This document shows, piece after piece, positions 7,932 through 15,940 of a stretch of 64,000 nt of DNA (position 1 is the stretch's first letter; each line of letters begins with the position of its first letter). Made by a program: the position numbers and the translations under genes. Origin of the DNA: Pigmentiphaga sp. (lineage in GTDB: Bacteria > Pseudomonadota > Gammaproteobacteria > Burkholderiales > Burkholderiaceae_B); the NCBI GenBank assembly GCA_023228945.1, contig JALOAI010000006.1, positions 62,001-126,000 on the forward strand. Reading direction: 5' to 3'. Under the pieces are notes generated by a model, which searched no databases, had not been told where the DNA came from, and worked only from the letters and a program-made list of their open reading frames with translations.

Positions 7932-9152
7932 ATGGAGCAAGTCATCAATCACTCCGTGCAATACCAGCCCCGCTTGAAGTTCGGCGGGTTCTTCGCACCC
8001 TATCACCATATCGACGGTAATCCGACGCTGCAGATCCGACGGGACCTCGACTTGGTCAAGCGCCTGGATGATCTCGGCTTCGACGAAGCCTGGTTCGGCG
8101 AACACCATTCCGCGGGCTTTGAGATCATCGCTTCACCCGAACTGATGGTGGCTGCCGCGGCTCAGCGCACGCATCGCATTCGCCTGGGTACGGGTGTCAA
8201 CTCGGTGCCTTTTCACAACCCGCTCATCCTGGCCGACCGGCTGAACCAACTAGACCACATGACGATGGGCAGGGTCATGGCCGGATTTGGTCCGGGACAG
8301 CTCCCTTCCGACGTGCATATGCTGGGCATGGAGAATTCGTGGATGCGCGATCGCATGAACGAGGCCGTCGAGGTCATTGTGGCGCTCCTGCGTGGCGAAA
8401 CCGTGACGCGAAAAACCGACTGGTTCGATCTGCGCGACGCTCGCCTGCAACTCGGGTCTTACACGCCGGAAGGCATCGAAATGACCGTAACATCGGTCTT
8501 CACGCCCACGGGAGCCACCCTCGCCGGCCAGCAGGGCATCGGCATTCTCTCGGTGGCCGCAGCCGACCGCAAGGCGCAGACCAAGCTCGTGGACAACTGG
8601 CAGGCACATGAGCGTGCGGCGGCTCAGAGCGGCAGAACGTCCCGGCGCGAGAAGTGGCGCGTCCTGGGCATTCTCCATCTGGCGGACTCTCGCGAGCAGG
8701 CCCGCAAAGACGTGGAATGGGGCATACGCCGCTACCAGCGTATGCACGAAGACCTTTACGGTGGACTCTTCGATTGGAGCTCCGACGCGGAGGCCGTGGA
8801 CCACTGGATCAAAAAGGGCCTGGGCTCGTGGGGTTCGCCGATCATCGGCACCCCCGAGGATGCCATCGAAGCGATCGAGCACTTGTTGCAGATGACCGGC
8901 GGCTTCGGCACCTTCCTGGTCAATAGCCATCATGCGGCACCTTGGCCCGCCACCCAACATAGCTGGGACCTGTTCGCGGAATACGTTATGCCCCACTTCC
9001 AGGGCGTCAATCGAGCACGCGAAGCCAGCGCGACCTGGGTACGTCAGAACAATGACGCGCTCATCTCGAGCCGAATGCAATCGATCGCGCAAGCCAACGA
9101 AAAATTCCAGCGTGCCGCGGGCGAGGCCCACGAAGTCCGGAGCGCGTCATGA
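7932..9152 (+). CDS. LLM-class flavin-dependent monooxygenase, LimB-like
   Basis: 406 residues. Luciferase-like monooxygenases use reduced FMN and O2 to hydroxylate or cleave substrates. Conserved blocks include DDLGFDEAWFGEHHSAGFE (residues about 40-58), AAAQRTHRIRLGTGV and MTMGRVMAGFGPGQLPSD, similar to the bacterial limonene-monooxygenase/LimB subgroup. It ends in a 4-bp ATGA overlap with an FMN reductase, which supplies the reduced flavin, so the two form a two-component monooxygenase. The neighbouring sulfonate-type ABC importer would be compatible with a desulfonating role, but the LimB resemblance argues for other substrates as well. Substrate unknown. Confidence 0.88.
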   Translation: MEQVINHSVQYQPRLKFGGFFAPYHHIDGNPTLQIRRDLDLVKRLDDLGFDEAWFGEHHSAGFEIIASPELMVAAAAQRTHRIRLGTGVNSVPFHNPLILADRLNQLDHMTMGRVMAGFGPGQLPSDVHMLGMENSWMRDRMNEAVEVIVALLRGETVTRKTDWFDLRDARLQLGSYTPEGIEMTVTSVFTPTGATLAGQQGIGILSVAAADRKAQTKLVDNWQAHERAAAQSGRTSRREKWRVLGILHLADSREQARKDVEWGIRRYQRMHEDLYGGLFDWSSDAEAVDHWIKKGLGSWGSPIIGTPEDAIEAIEHLLQMTGGFGTFLVNSHHAAPWPATQHSWDLFAEYVMPHFQGVNRAREASATWVRQNNDALISSRMQSIAQANEKFQRAAGEAHEVRSAS

Positions 9153-9706
9153 GCGATGTCGTCATCTTGTCTTGCAGCCCATCGCAGCACTCAAAAACAG
9201 CGAAGCTGGGCGAGCACGTGGCCTTCGAGCTGCGGCGGTTGTCCATCACCAGCACCGTCCTCTCCCTGCGGGACTTGCCAGCGGCGCCACTGCTGCGCGG
9301 AGATCTCGAACACCCAACCCTTGCGGCGGCGCGGCATCAGGTCGCTGAAGCCCGGGGCATCGTCATCGCCACGCCCATTTTCAAGGCGGCGTACAGCGGC
9401 TTGCTGAAGGTATTTCTGGATGTGCTGCCCCAGTATGCACTGACTGGAAAAGTCGTGCTCCCCCTGGCCACCGGTGGCAGCCTGGCCCATGTCCTGGCGC
9501 TCGATTATGCGCTGCGTCCCGTGCTGCAATCGATGGCCCCCCTGAACGTACTCCCCAGCCTGTTCCTGCTCGACAAAACGCTGCTCCACTCGAACGGCAC
9601 CGATCTGTGCCGCGAATCGCTGACAGACCTGGACGCCACCCTCCTCCGGTTTCGCCTGGCGCTACCCCCGGCCGAGAGCATCTGGCACGACCAGGCAGTA
9701 GCCTGA
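9149..9706 (+). CDS. NAD(P)H-dependent FMN reductase (SsuE-like)
   Basis: 185 residues with a flavodoxin-like fold: N-terminal VVILSCSPSQHSKTAKLGEHV phosphate-binding loop (S-P-S...S-K-T), central ATPIFKAAYSGLLKVFLDVLPQY and LPLATGGSLAHVLALDYALRPVL blocks that are hallmarks of SsuE/MsuE reductases. It delivers FMNH2 to the preceding monooxygenase, to which it is coupled by an ATGA overlap. It acts in the cytoplasm. The SsuE/MsuE resemblance gives some support for a sulfonate link with the importer at 11.4-14.2 kb. Confidence 0.88.
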   Translation: MSDVVILSCSPSQHSKTAKLGEHVAFELRRLSITSTVLSLRDLPAAPLLRGDLEHPTLAAARHQVAEARGIVIATPIFKAAYSGLLKVFLDVLPQYALTGKVVLPLATGGSLAHVLALDYALRPVLQSMAPLNVLPSLFLLDKTLLHSNGTDLCRESLTDLDATLLRFRLALPPAESIWHDQAVA

Positions 9707-9798
9707 TTGCCGTCGCAACCGCGTGGCCCTCATGGGCCGTTCACCGAGCCATCCTCGTCACCGCTCTTTTACTGCCCAACCCTGCAAGGGAATGTCCA

Positions 9799-10374
9799 AT
9801 GCCCTCTCAAGACCCCACCGCACCGAGCCGTCGACTGCCCACGCTTGAGTCGCCCGAGTCGAATCCGATCGTCGCGAACCTGTTCGAACAAATCGTTGCC
9901 CGCGGCGCTCGCGTGCTGAACGTACATCGCACCCTGGCACACGCTCCCAACGTACTGGTTGGCTGGTCCACCTTGTCCGCGGCCTTGCGCCATGGCTCTA
10001 CCCTCGATCGGCAACTCAACGAGTTGGCCATCATGCGACAGTCGCACGTGATGGACTCCGAGTATGAGGGCTATGTACATCGCAATATGAGCCTGCACGC
10101 TGGCTTGTCTGCCGAGAAGATCGATGCGGTCAAGACCTGGGAATCCTCCGGCCTGTTCAACGATCTCGAAAAGACCGTGCTGCGCTACACCGACGCGGTG
10201 ATCGCCGGGGAAGGCATTCCCGATGAGCTCTACGAGGACATCACGAGCAAACTGCCGTTGCCGACCGTCGTCGAGCTTACCGCCAGCATCAGCTATTTCA
10301 TTGGTACCACCTACCTATTGAAGGCGCTGGGGGTGCAGGTCGGGGCCGCTGAAGCTCAATTAAGCCCCGGATGA
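9799..10374 (+). CDS. Carboxymuconolactone decarboxylase (CMD) family protein
   Basis: 191 residues, AhpD/CMD fold. The core LNELAIMRQSHVMDSEYEGYVHRNMSLHAGLSAEKID lacks the C-x-x-C pair of alkylhydroperoxidases but keeps the E-Y...H pattern of CMD-type members, so peroxidase activity is unlikely and a decarboxylase or isomerase-like role fits better. The start at 9799 was chosen because the GGGAA RBS precedes it and the N-terminus (MPSQDPTAPSRRLPTLESPE) is typical; a longer in-frame extension overlaps the reductase gene. It follows the monooxygenase pair by 92 bp, probably in the same transcript. Confidence 0.82.
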   Translation: MPSQDPTAPSRRLPTLESPESNPIVANLFEQIVARGARVLNVHRTLAHAPNVLVGWSTLSAALRHGSTLDRQLNELAIMRQSHVMDSEYEGYVHRNMSLHAGLSAEKIDAVKTWESSGLFNDLEKTVLRYTDAVIAGEGIPDELYEDITSKLPLPTVVELTASISYFIGTTYLLKALGVQVGAAEAQLSPG

Positions 10375-10436
10375 TCGAGAGCTCGTCCCAAAGGCCGCCG
10401 AGTTGCGCTAGAGTCTGCTTCTCGTAAGGAAGCAGC

Positions 10437-11408
10437 ATGGCCCCCCAGCCCAGCCCCACGACTCCGGCGCAGCCAGACGAGCCCCTCGCCCGCTCACCGC
10501 GCTTCGAAGACATCATGTCACTGCGGATCTTCCGGCTCGTCGTCGAAGTCCGCAGTTTCTCGGCGGCCGCCCGGCAGCTCGGCCTGGTGCCGGCCACCGT
10601 CAGCAAGCATGTCAGCGCCCTCGAAAAAGACCTTGGCGTGCGGTTGCTGAACCGCACGACGCGCCAATTGAACCTGACCGAGGAAGGAGAACGCCTGTAT
10701 CGCCGTTGCGTCAACATTCTGGAAGAGGTCGCTCTGCTCTCGGACGACTTTTCCGAAATCCGCGGTCAAGCCACCGGGCACATCAGGGCCAGCATTCCCA
10801 CCGTCCTGGCAGTCAGATACGTGGCCCCCAGGCTGACCACCTTTTTACAAACCCATCCCCGGCTGTCGGTGGAGCTGGAATTGACCGGCAGCAAGACCGA
10901 CTTGCTGGCTCATGGCATCGATGTCGCAGTGCGCTTTGGCGAACAAACCGAACCCAACTTCGTTTCCATCAAGCTTTCCGACAATCGTCACATCTTCGTC
11001 GCTTCGCCCGCCTACCTGGCCAAGCATGGAACGCCAACCCATGCCGGCGATTTGCCGCGGCACAACTTTCTCTGGATACGCGGGCTGCCTCCGGCCGGCA
11101 CGTTGCCCGGATTCGACACGCACGCCATACAACGCCTGGGCAACCTGACGACCGACAATGGGGAAGTGACTCGCCGGGCCGCGATCGATGGACTTGGCAT
11201 CGCCATGCTGCCCAGCTTCGTGATAGACGACGATATCAGAGCGGGAAAGCTGGTGATGGTTCTGGAGGAGTATGGATACACCAGCGGCATCTATGCGGTG
11301 CTTCCGCAGTGGCGGCATATTCCGAACAAGGTAAGGCTGTTCGTCGACATGCTGAAGAGCGCCCTGGAGCCCAGCCTTCGCAACCTGAAGCTCCCGGAGC
11401 AGCCCTAA
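10437..11408 (+). CDS. LysR-family regulator
   Basis: 323 residues; AAGGA lies 7 bp before the ATG. The N-terminal HTH (IFRLVVEVRSFSAAARQLGL, then PATVSKHVSALEKDLGVRLLNRTTRQLNLTEEG) belongs to the CrgA/DsdC-like branch common in proteobacteria. The C-terminal effector domain has the SKTDLLAHGIDVAVRFGE block. It is the last gene of the rightward run and converges on the ABC permease gene, 37 bp away. Unlike most LysR genes here it is not divergent from a target, so it may regulate the upstream operon or respond with the Crp/Fnr-type protein. Effector unknown. Confidence 0.88.
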   Translation: MAPQPSPTTPAQPDEPLARSPRFEDIMSLRIFRLVVEVRSFSAAARQLGLVPATVSKHVSALEKDLGVRLLNRTTRQLNLTEEGERLYRRCVNILEEVALLSDDFSEIRGQATGHIRASIPTVLAVRYVAPRLTTFLQTHPRLSVELELTGSKTDLLAHGIDVAVRFGEQTEPNFVSIKLSDNRHIFVASPAYLAKHGTPTHAGDLPRHNFLWIRGLPPAGTLPGFDTHAIQRLGNLTTDNGEVTRRAAIDGLGIAMLPSFVIDDDIRAGKLVMVLEEYGYTSGIYAVLPQWRHIPNKVRLFVDMLKSALEPSLRNLKLPEQP

Positions 11409-11445
11409 CGCAGTGCCTGGCCACCGCCGGTGTCTCCCACAGCGG

Positions 11446-12258
11446 CTAGCGCGCCTTCCAGGGCACCGCAAACCGCTCGAAAGCGTTGAGCAGGATGGTG
11501 CTCACGAACCCCAGCAGCGCCATGATCAGCAAGCCCACATACATCTTCTCCACCTCGAAGGTCTGCCAGCTCGTCCAGATCAGATAGCCAATGCCACTCT
11601 TCGCCCCGACGAACTCCGCCGCGACGATCACCAGCAGAGCGATGCCCATGCCCAGTTTCAGGCCGGTGACGATCATCGGCATGGCGCCCGGCAGGGCAAT
11701 GTCGAGGAACATCATCTTCCGGCTGGCATGGAAGTTCTTGCCCACATCGAGATAGATCTTTTCGAGGTTACGAACCCCCGACTCGGTATTGATCAACACC
11801 AGATAGATGACCGATGTCGCGATGATGGCGTACTTGGACTCCTCGCCTATGCCAAAGATCATGATGAACATGGGCAACAGCGCGATTTTCGGGATGGGGT
11901 ACGTGGCATCGACCAGCGGCGAGATAGCGGCGCGCACCAGGGGCAGGAGCCCCATCGCCAGCCCGATGATCACTCCCGGCACGGCGCCGAGCAAGAACCC
12001 GATCGCCACCCGCTGCAAACTGATACCCAAATGGCTCGCCATTTCGCCCGACGCGACCATGGCCGCCAAGGTCTGGAAGATCCTGCTGGGTGGCGGGAAA
12101 AAGCGCGCATCGATCTGGTCGACCGCTACCGCAAGCTCCCAGGCCAACAGCAACAGGACCGGCGAGAGTATGGCCAAGGTGCGTTCCCAGTTGAAGAGGC
12201 GCACCGACCTCGGGAACGCGGCCATCGGCAGCGCCCGCCCCGCGAGTTCATGCTTCAT
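11446..12258 (-). CDS. ABC transporter permease, sulfonate/taurine/nitrate type
   Basis: 270 residues, inner-membrane permease of the SsuC/TauC family with about six transmembrane helices and the EAA-like cytoplasmic loop (SGVRNLEKIYLDVGKNFHASRKMMFLDIALPGAMP). Last gene of a three-gene leftward operon; its ATG overlaps the ATPase stop by 4 bp. Together with 12255-13145 and 13166-14215 it forms a complete importer. Confidence 0.9.
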   Translation of the reverse strand: MKHELAGRALPMAAFPRSVRLFNWERTLAILSPVLLLLAWELAVAVDQIDARFFPPPSRIFQTLAAMVASGEMASHLGISLQRVAIGFLLGAVPGVIIGLAMGLLPLVRAAISPLVDATYPIPKIALLPMFIMIFGIGEESKYAIIATSVIYLVLINTESGVRNLEKIYLDVGKNFHASRKMMFLDIALPGAMPMIVTGLKLGMGIALLVIVAAEFVGAKSGIGYLIWTSWQTFEVEKMYVGLLIMALLGFVSTILLNAFERFAVPWKAR

Positions 12259-13145
12259 GACTTCCCTCCCTCGGCGGCCGCGCCCGCCACTTCGTCGCGC
12301 AGGGCGCCCCAGACACGGGCGAACACCTTGCCATATTCAGCGCTGGATTTCACGGTTTCGACGTCGCGCGGACGGCCGAAGATCGGGGCAAGATCGATCA
12401 TTTCCTTGATACGGCCGGGCCGGGCCGTCATGATCAGGATACGATCGGCCAATACGATCGCCTCGTCGATCGAGTGGGTGACATAACAGACGGTCTTTCG
12501 GTCCTCCTCCCAAATGCGTATCAGCTCACCCTGCAGGACGATCTTGGTCTGCTCATCGAGTGCCGAAAAAGGCTCGTCCATAAGCAGGATCTCGGGATCG
12601 TTGGCAAACGCGCGGGCAATGGAAACCCGTTGTTTCATCCCGCCCGACAGCTGATGCGGCAAGGCGTTCTCGAAGCCGGACAGATGCACTTTATCGATGA
12701 AGGGCTGCACCATCCGGTAACGTTCCGCCCTGGAAAATCCGCGTGCTTTCAGGCCAAAGGCAACGTTGTCCCGTACCGACATCCATGGGAATAGGCTCTG
12801 GTCCTGGAACACCATCGAGTTGCCCGGACGCGCGTGCGCCTTGCGGCCTCCTGTTCTATCCCCCTGGTTCTGGCAAACCTCGACCGTACCGCTGGTTGCG
12901 GTTTCCAGACCGGCCAGAATGCGCAGCAGCGTCGTCTTGCCGCAGCCCGATGGGCCGACGATGCACAGGAACTCGCCGTCGTAGACATCCAGGTTGAGCG
13001 GCACCAGCGCACGTTGCGCCACCTGGCCATGCGAGACGAAGTCCTTGCCCACTCCGGAAAGCCGTAGCTTGACCTCGGGCTCTTTCGGGGGATCGGGATG
13101 TCGATAGGAGTCGAGCATTGCCACCCCGGCGCTTCGATACGTCAT
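12255..13145 (-). CDS. ABC transporter ATP-binding protein, SsuB/TauB type
   Basis: 296 residues. Walker A GPSGCGKTTLL near residue 64, the signature LSGGMKQRVSIARA near 165, Walker B ILLMDEPFSALD near 186 and the switch His in CYVTHSIDEA are all intact. It has an N-terminal extension of about 30 residues and a small insert (NQGDRTGGRKAHARPGN) before the Q-loop region. It energises uptake by the adjacent permease; it lies 20 bp after the binding-protein gene. Confidence 0.92.
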   Translation of the reverse strand: MTYRSAGVAMLDSYRHPDPPKEPEVKLRLSGVGKDFVSHGQVAQRALVPLNLDVYDGEFLCIVGPSGCGKTTLLRILAGLETATSGTVEVCQNQGDRTGGRKAHARPGNSMVFQDQSLFPWMSVRDNVAFGLKARGFSRAERYRMVQPFIDKVHLSGFENALPHQLSGGMKQRVSIARAFANDPEILLMDEPFSALDEQTKIVLQGELIRIWEEDRKTVCYVTHSIDEAIVLADRILIMTARPGRIKEMIDLAPIFGRPRDVETVKSSAEYGKVFARVWGALRDEVAGAAAEGGKS

Positions 13146-13165
13146 GATGGTCCTCGGGCATCGAA

Positions 13166-14215
13166 CTACTGCGATTGCTGGAGCGCCTGGATGGCTTCTT
13201 GCCGATAACTATCGTCCACGGAGTCGCGCAAATCGATCTTCTGCTTGATGACTCCTTCCTCCAGCAACCAGTCCGCAAAATCGTCCACCCCCGCGAACGA
13301 GGGCTCGCCATCGAAGTCGATATTGGGCGGTACGCTGGCCGCCGTGGCGGCGATGCCTTGCTGCTGGAGCATTCCCAGGACAGCGGACTGATCGACCTTC
13401 TCGGCGCTGAAGGCGGCCCGGTAGTCGCGGCCACCCTGAATATAGGCCACCATGAATCTCTTGGCGGCCTCGGGAGATCGTTTGGTGAAATCGGGCGAAT
13501 AAAGCAAGTAGGACACGGGGAATCCCGGTAGCACTTCGTCCATGCCGACGACCTTGCGGCCAGGCACCTCCTCCACCGTCATGGTGACGTATGGCTCGAC
13601 AGTCGCCACGCCGTCGAGCGACTTATTGACCATCGCGGGCACGCCTTCGGGCAGGCCCAGGTGCGCTATGTTCAGATCCGCCAAGGAAAGCCCGCCCTGC
13701 TCGGCCAGTTCTTTCAAGAAGAAGTGGGCCGCCGAAGTTCGGCCCGGCACCGACAATTTCAGTCCCTTCAAGTCGGCCGGCTTCTGGTAGCGTCCCGATG
13801 CGACCAGGTCTTCGCGCAGCACCAGGGCAATCGTCCCGCTCCCGGGCGGCTGGTTGCCCGCGGTAGCCACGATCTTCAAGGGAATTTTACGAATGATCAC
13901 ATTGAACAGCCCCGCGTTGACGGGCCCCGACAAGGCATCGATCTGCCCCAGCCCCAGGGCCTGCATCGCCTCGCCGGAATTTGCGAACGGCACGAACTCG
14001 ACGTTAAGTCCTTGTTTCTTGAAATAACCCTGGCTCGCGGCAATGGCCGCGGTTCCATCCGACAACGACCGGAACGTGCCGATCTTCACGTCGACCGGCG
14101 GATTCAAAGGCTGCGCGTCCTTGGCGTGGGCCACGAAGGGCGAGGCAAGCATGCCGCCTGCCAGGCAGGCGAGGATGAACCGTCGGCTTATTGACCTCAC
14201 TGATTTGTTGCTCAT
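13166..14215 (-). CDS. ABC transporter substrate-binding protein, SsuA/TauA type
   Basis: 349 residues. A Sec or Tat-like signal peptide (MSNKSVRSISRRFILACLAGGMLASPFVAHA) precedes an NMT1/THI5-like binding fold with the diagnostic ALGLGQIDALSGPVN and GTIALVLREDL segments. These proteins bring sulfonates, taurine, nitrate or thiamine precursors. The ATG at 14215 was chosen because GGAG lies 7 bp upstream; the in-frame TTG at 14227 is upstream of that RBS. First gene of the leftward importer operon; the palindrome at 14452-14467 is about 240 bp upstream. Confidence 0.9.
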   Translation of the reverse strand: MSNKSVRSISRRFILACLAGGMLASPFVAHAKDAQPLNPPVDVKIGTFRSLSDGTAAIAASQGYFKKQGLNVEFVPFANSGEAMQALGLGQIDALSGPVNAGLFNVIIRKIPLKIVATAGNQPPGSGTIALVLREDLVASGRYQKPADLKGLKLSVPGRTSAAHFFLKELAEQGGLSLADLNIAHLGLPEGVPAMVNKSLDGVATVEPYVTMTVEEVPGRKVVGMDEVLPGFPVSYLLYSPDFTKRSPEAAKRFMVAYIQGGRDYRAAFSAEKVDQSAVLGMLQQQGIAATAASVPPNIDFDGEPSFAGVDDFADWLLEEGVIKQKIDLRDSVDDSYRQEAIQALQQSQ

Positions 14216-14451
14216 CGCTGTCTCCAAAAGTTAGTATGGATGCTGCATCGATTCAGCCCTGGGCACGGCGGCATGCGCACGCCAAGGCCGTCTAGCCCTC
14301 AGGGTACGGCTTGCCCAATGTCCTCCGACTCCGCCAAACAGACCACCGGCTCGGAACCCTCATCCGCTCGAGCATTTTGATGCACCCCACCGTAGGTCGA
14401 CATGCCTCGCTCACTCTGCATCAAGTCTGGCATCCGTAGGGGAAGCGTGTA

Positions 14452-14467
14452 TGTCTAAAGTTAGACA
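14452..14467. promoter_or_regulatory. Palindromic operator TGTCTAA-AG-TTAGACA, copy 2
   Basis: Perfect 7+7 inverted repeat with the same arms as 5300-5315. These are the only two full copies I found by reading the window, and they flank the E1-lipoyl-monooxygenase-importer cluster on both outer sides. This suggests common control by one dimeric regulator. Confidence 0.75.
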
Positions 14468-14500
14468 CACCATCCCCTCGGGATTGACCCCGCCACCATT

Positions 14501-14583
14501 CGGGGGAGCCTTCGGCTCCAGAGAATCACTGCCTCGCTTGACCCCGTCCTGAAGGACGGGGTTTGCGCTTGGGCGCGTGGTCA
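14501..14583. repeat. Dispersed palindromic repeat, copy A
   Basis: Contains a 9-bp perfect stem with TGAA loop (ACCCCGTCC-TGAA-GGACGGGGT, 14541-14562), a smaller GGAGCC-TTC-GGCTCC stem before it, and the border TTTGCGCTTGGGCGCGTGGTCA after it. About 80 bp align base for base with the copy at 24626-24705, and about 45 bp with the inverted copy at 36931-36996. Non-coding; probably a REP-like element or the remnant end of an IS200/IS605-type element. Confidence 0.65.
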
Positions 14584-14633
14584 TAACCGAACGCTATAAT
14601 GGGCCATGATGTGCAAAATTTCATAGTCCAGCC

Positions 14634-15386
14634 ATGATCATTCTCGTCACAGGCGCCTCGTCCGGGTTCGGAGCCGCAATCGCCGAAAGATTCGTCCGCG
14701 ACGGCCACCAGGTCATCGGCACCGCCCGACGCAAGGATAGGCTGGACGCCCTGCAGGCCCGGCTGGGCGACGCCTTCTTCCCGCTGGTTCACGACATTAC
14801 CGACACCGAGGCAACCCTGAGCCTGCCGGAGCGTCTGCCTGCCGCACTGGCCGACATCGACGTTCTGGTGAACAACGCCGGCCTGGCCCTCGGCCTCGAG
14901 AAGGCGCCCGAGGCGGTCGTGGCCGATTGGCAGTGCATGATCGACACCAACATCACGGGCCTGACGCTGCTCACCCGCGCCGTGCTGCCGGGCATGGTCG
15001 ATCGCAATCGCGGCCATGTGGTCAACCTGGGCTCGATAGCCGGCAATTACCCCTACCCCGGCGGCAATGTGTATGGCGCCACCAAAGCCTATGTCCGGCA
15101 ATTCAGCTTGAATTTGCGCGCGGATCTTCTGGGTACGGCGATCCGCGTGACCAATATCGAGCCCGGGCTGGTGGGCGGTACCGAGTTCAGCAACGTCCGC
15201 TTCCATGGCGACGACGGCCGGGCCGCCAAAGTCTACCAAGACGTGGAAGCCCTGAATCCGCACGATATCGCCGAGGCCGTGGCCTGGGTCACCGGCCTGC
15301 CGGCGCATGTGAATATCAATACACTGGAAGTGATGCCGGTGGCGCAGGCCTTCTCGCCGCTGGCGGTGCAGCGCGGCTTGGGCTGA
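14634..15386 (+). CDS. ydfG: SDR-family NADP-dependent 3-hydroxy acid dehydrogenase (YdfG-like)
   Basis: 250 residues, the length of YdfG. Classical short-chain dehydrogenase motifs: TGASSGFG cofactor loop at residues 6-13, NNAG near 80, catalytic Ser in NLGSIAG, and YGATK (Tyr-x3-Lys) near 146-150. The TGASSGFG form and the C-terminal VNINTLEVMPVAQAFSPL match the YdfG subgroup, which oxidises L-allo-threonine, serine and 3-hydroxypropionate. Followed by a hairpin at 15401. Only a weak RBS is seen. Confidence 0.88.
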   Translation: MIILVTGASSGFGAAIAERFVRDGHQVIGTARRKDRLDALQARLGDAFFPLVHDITDTEATLSLPERLPAALADIDVLVNNAGLALGLEKAPEAVVADWQCMIDTNITGLTLLTRAVLPGMVDRNRGHVVNLGSIAGNYPYPGGNVYGATKAYVRQFSLNLRADLLGTAIRVTNIEPGLVGGTEFSNVRFHGDDGRAAKVYQDVEALNPHDIAEAVAWVTGLPAHVNINTLEVMPVAQAFSPLAVQRGLG

Positions 15387-15400
15387 GCCGAGGGAACCGT

Positions 15401-15425
15401 CTCCGGCCGAAAGCCGGAGTTCTTC
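15401..15425 (+). terminator. Intrinsic terminator-like hairpin after the SDR gene
   Basis: CTCCGGC-CGAAA-GCCGGAG, 7-bp perfect stem (15401-15419) followed by TTCTTC, 14 bp after the SDR stop. The same GCCGGAGTTCTTCAC string recurs at 17432-17446 and in copy D (inverted), so it may belong to the dispersed repeat family and be used as a terminator. Confidence 0.55.
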
Positions 15426-15465
15426 ACGGCCCGGGGGTTGCGGCCCGAGCCGCCGGACGGCGTCT

Positions 15466-15906
15466 TCAGCCCTCGCCTTCCTGAACCTCGAAATCGATGA
15501 GCTCGACGGAGATGATCTCGTCGGGCTTGCCGCTACACCAATGCAGCAGCAGGGTCATGTCGGTGGAGATACCGCCATGTATCGCTCCGGGCGCGTTGTA
15601 CATGAACGCCCCCTCGGGGACGGCAACACGTCCGCGTGTGTCGTAATAGGCGCCCTTCAAGAGGTAGACCTCCTCGCCCAGTTCAGGCGCGCGGCCGATG
15701 ATCTTCCAGGCCTTGCCGGGAGGCGCCACGAAGCGCGCCATCATCGTGAGGCCGTGGCCGTCGCCACGGTTGAGCACACAGCGGAATCGCCCGTACTCCT
15801 TGCCGTCTTCCCAGATGATATTCGTGTCGGAAGACTCCCACTTGAAGTTCTCCTCAAGAATCTTGTACGACCGCAGCGCGGATTTTTCGGGATCCTGGTT
15901 TTCCAT
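15466..15906 (-). CDS. Cupin-domain protein (single cupin)
   Basis: 146 residues, with AGGAG 8 bp upstream of the ATG. The beta-barrel resembles the ChrR-like/2,4'-dihydroxyacetophenone-dioxygenase cupins: GEEVYLLKGAYYD near residues 76-88 and NAPGAIHGG near 108-116. The usual H-x-H of cupin motif 1 is not present (WKIIGRAPELGEE), leaving one Glu and the His of motif 2 as evident metal ligands, so metal binding is uncertain. It lies 34 bp downstream of a ferredoxin gene on the same strand, so the two are probably one operon. Confidence 0.75.
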   Translation of the reverse strand: MENQDPEKSALRSYKILEENFKWESSDTNIIWEDGKEYGRFRCVLNRGDGHGLTMMARFVAPPGKAWKIIGRAPELGEEVYLLKGAYYDTRGRVAVPEGAFMYNAPGAIHGGISTDMTLLLHWCSGKPDEIISVELIDFEVQEGEG

Positions 15907-15940
15907 GAGTCAATCTCCTGTCGGGTTCTGAAGGCCAGGC

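Larger units (their letters stand above)
14216..14633. other. 418-bp divergent intergenic region
   Basis: It lies between the importer operon (leftward) and the SDR gene (rightward). It contains the TGTCTAA palindrome (14452-14467) and a dispersed palindromic repeat (14501-14583). No coding sequence was recognised. The palindrome is far (about 240 bp) from the importer start, suggesting a long leader or that the promoter lies near 14.4 kb. Confidence 0.5.

Noticed and set aside
11413..12486. 357-codon plus-strand frame opposite the ABC permease
   Set aside because: Antisense to the permease with intact EAA loop; the translation is rich in His/Arg/Gln with no family.
14541..14562. GTCC-TGAA-GGAC hairpin as an intrinsic terminator
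   Set aside because: Only three T follow, and the same element recurs at unrelated positions and in both orientations, so a repeat explanation is better.
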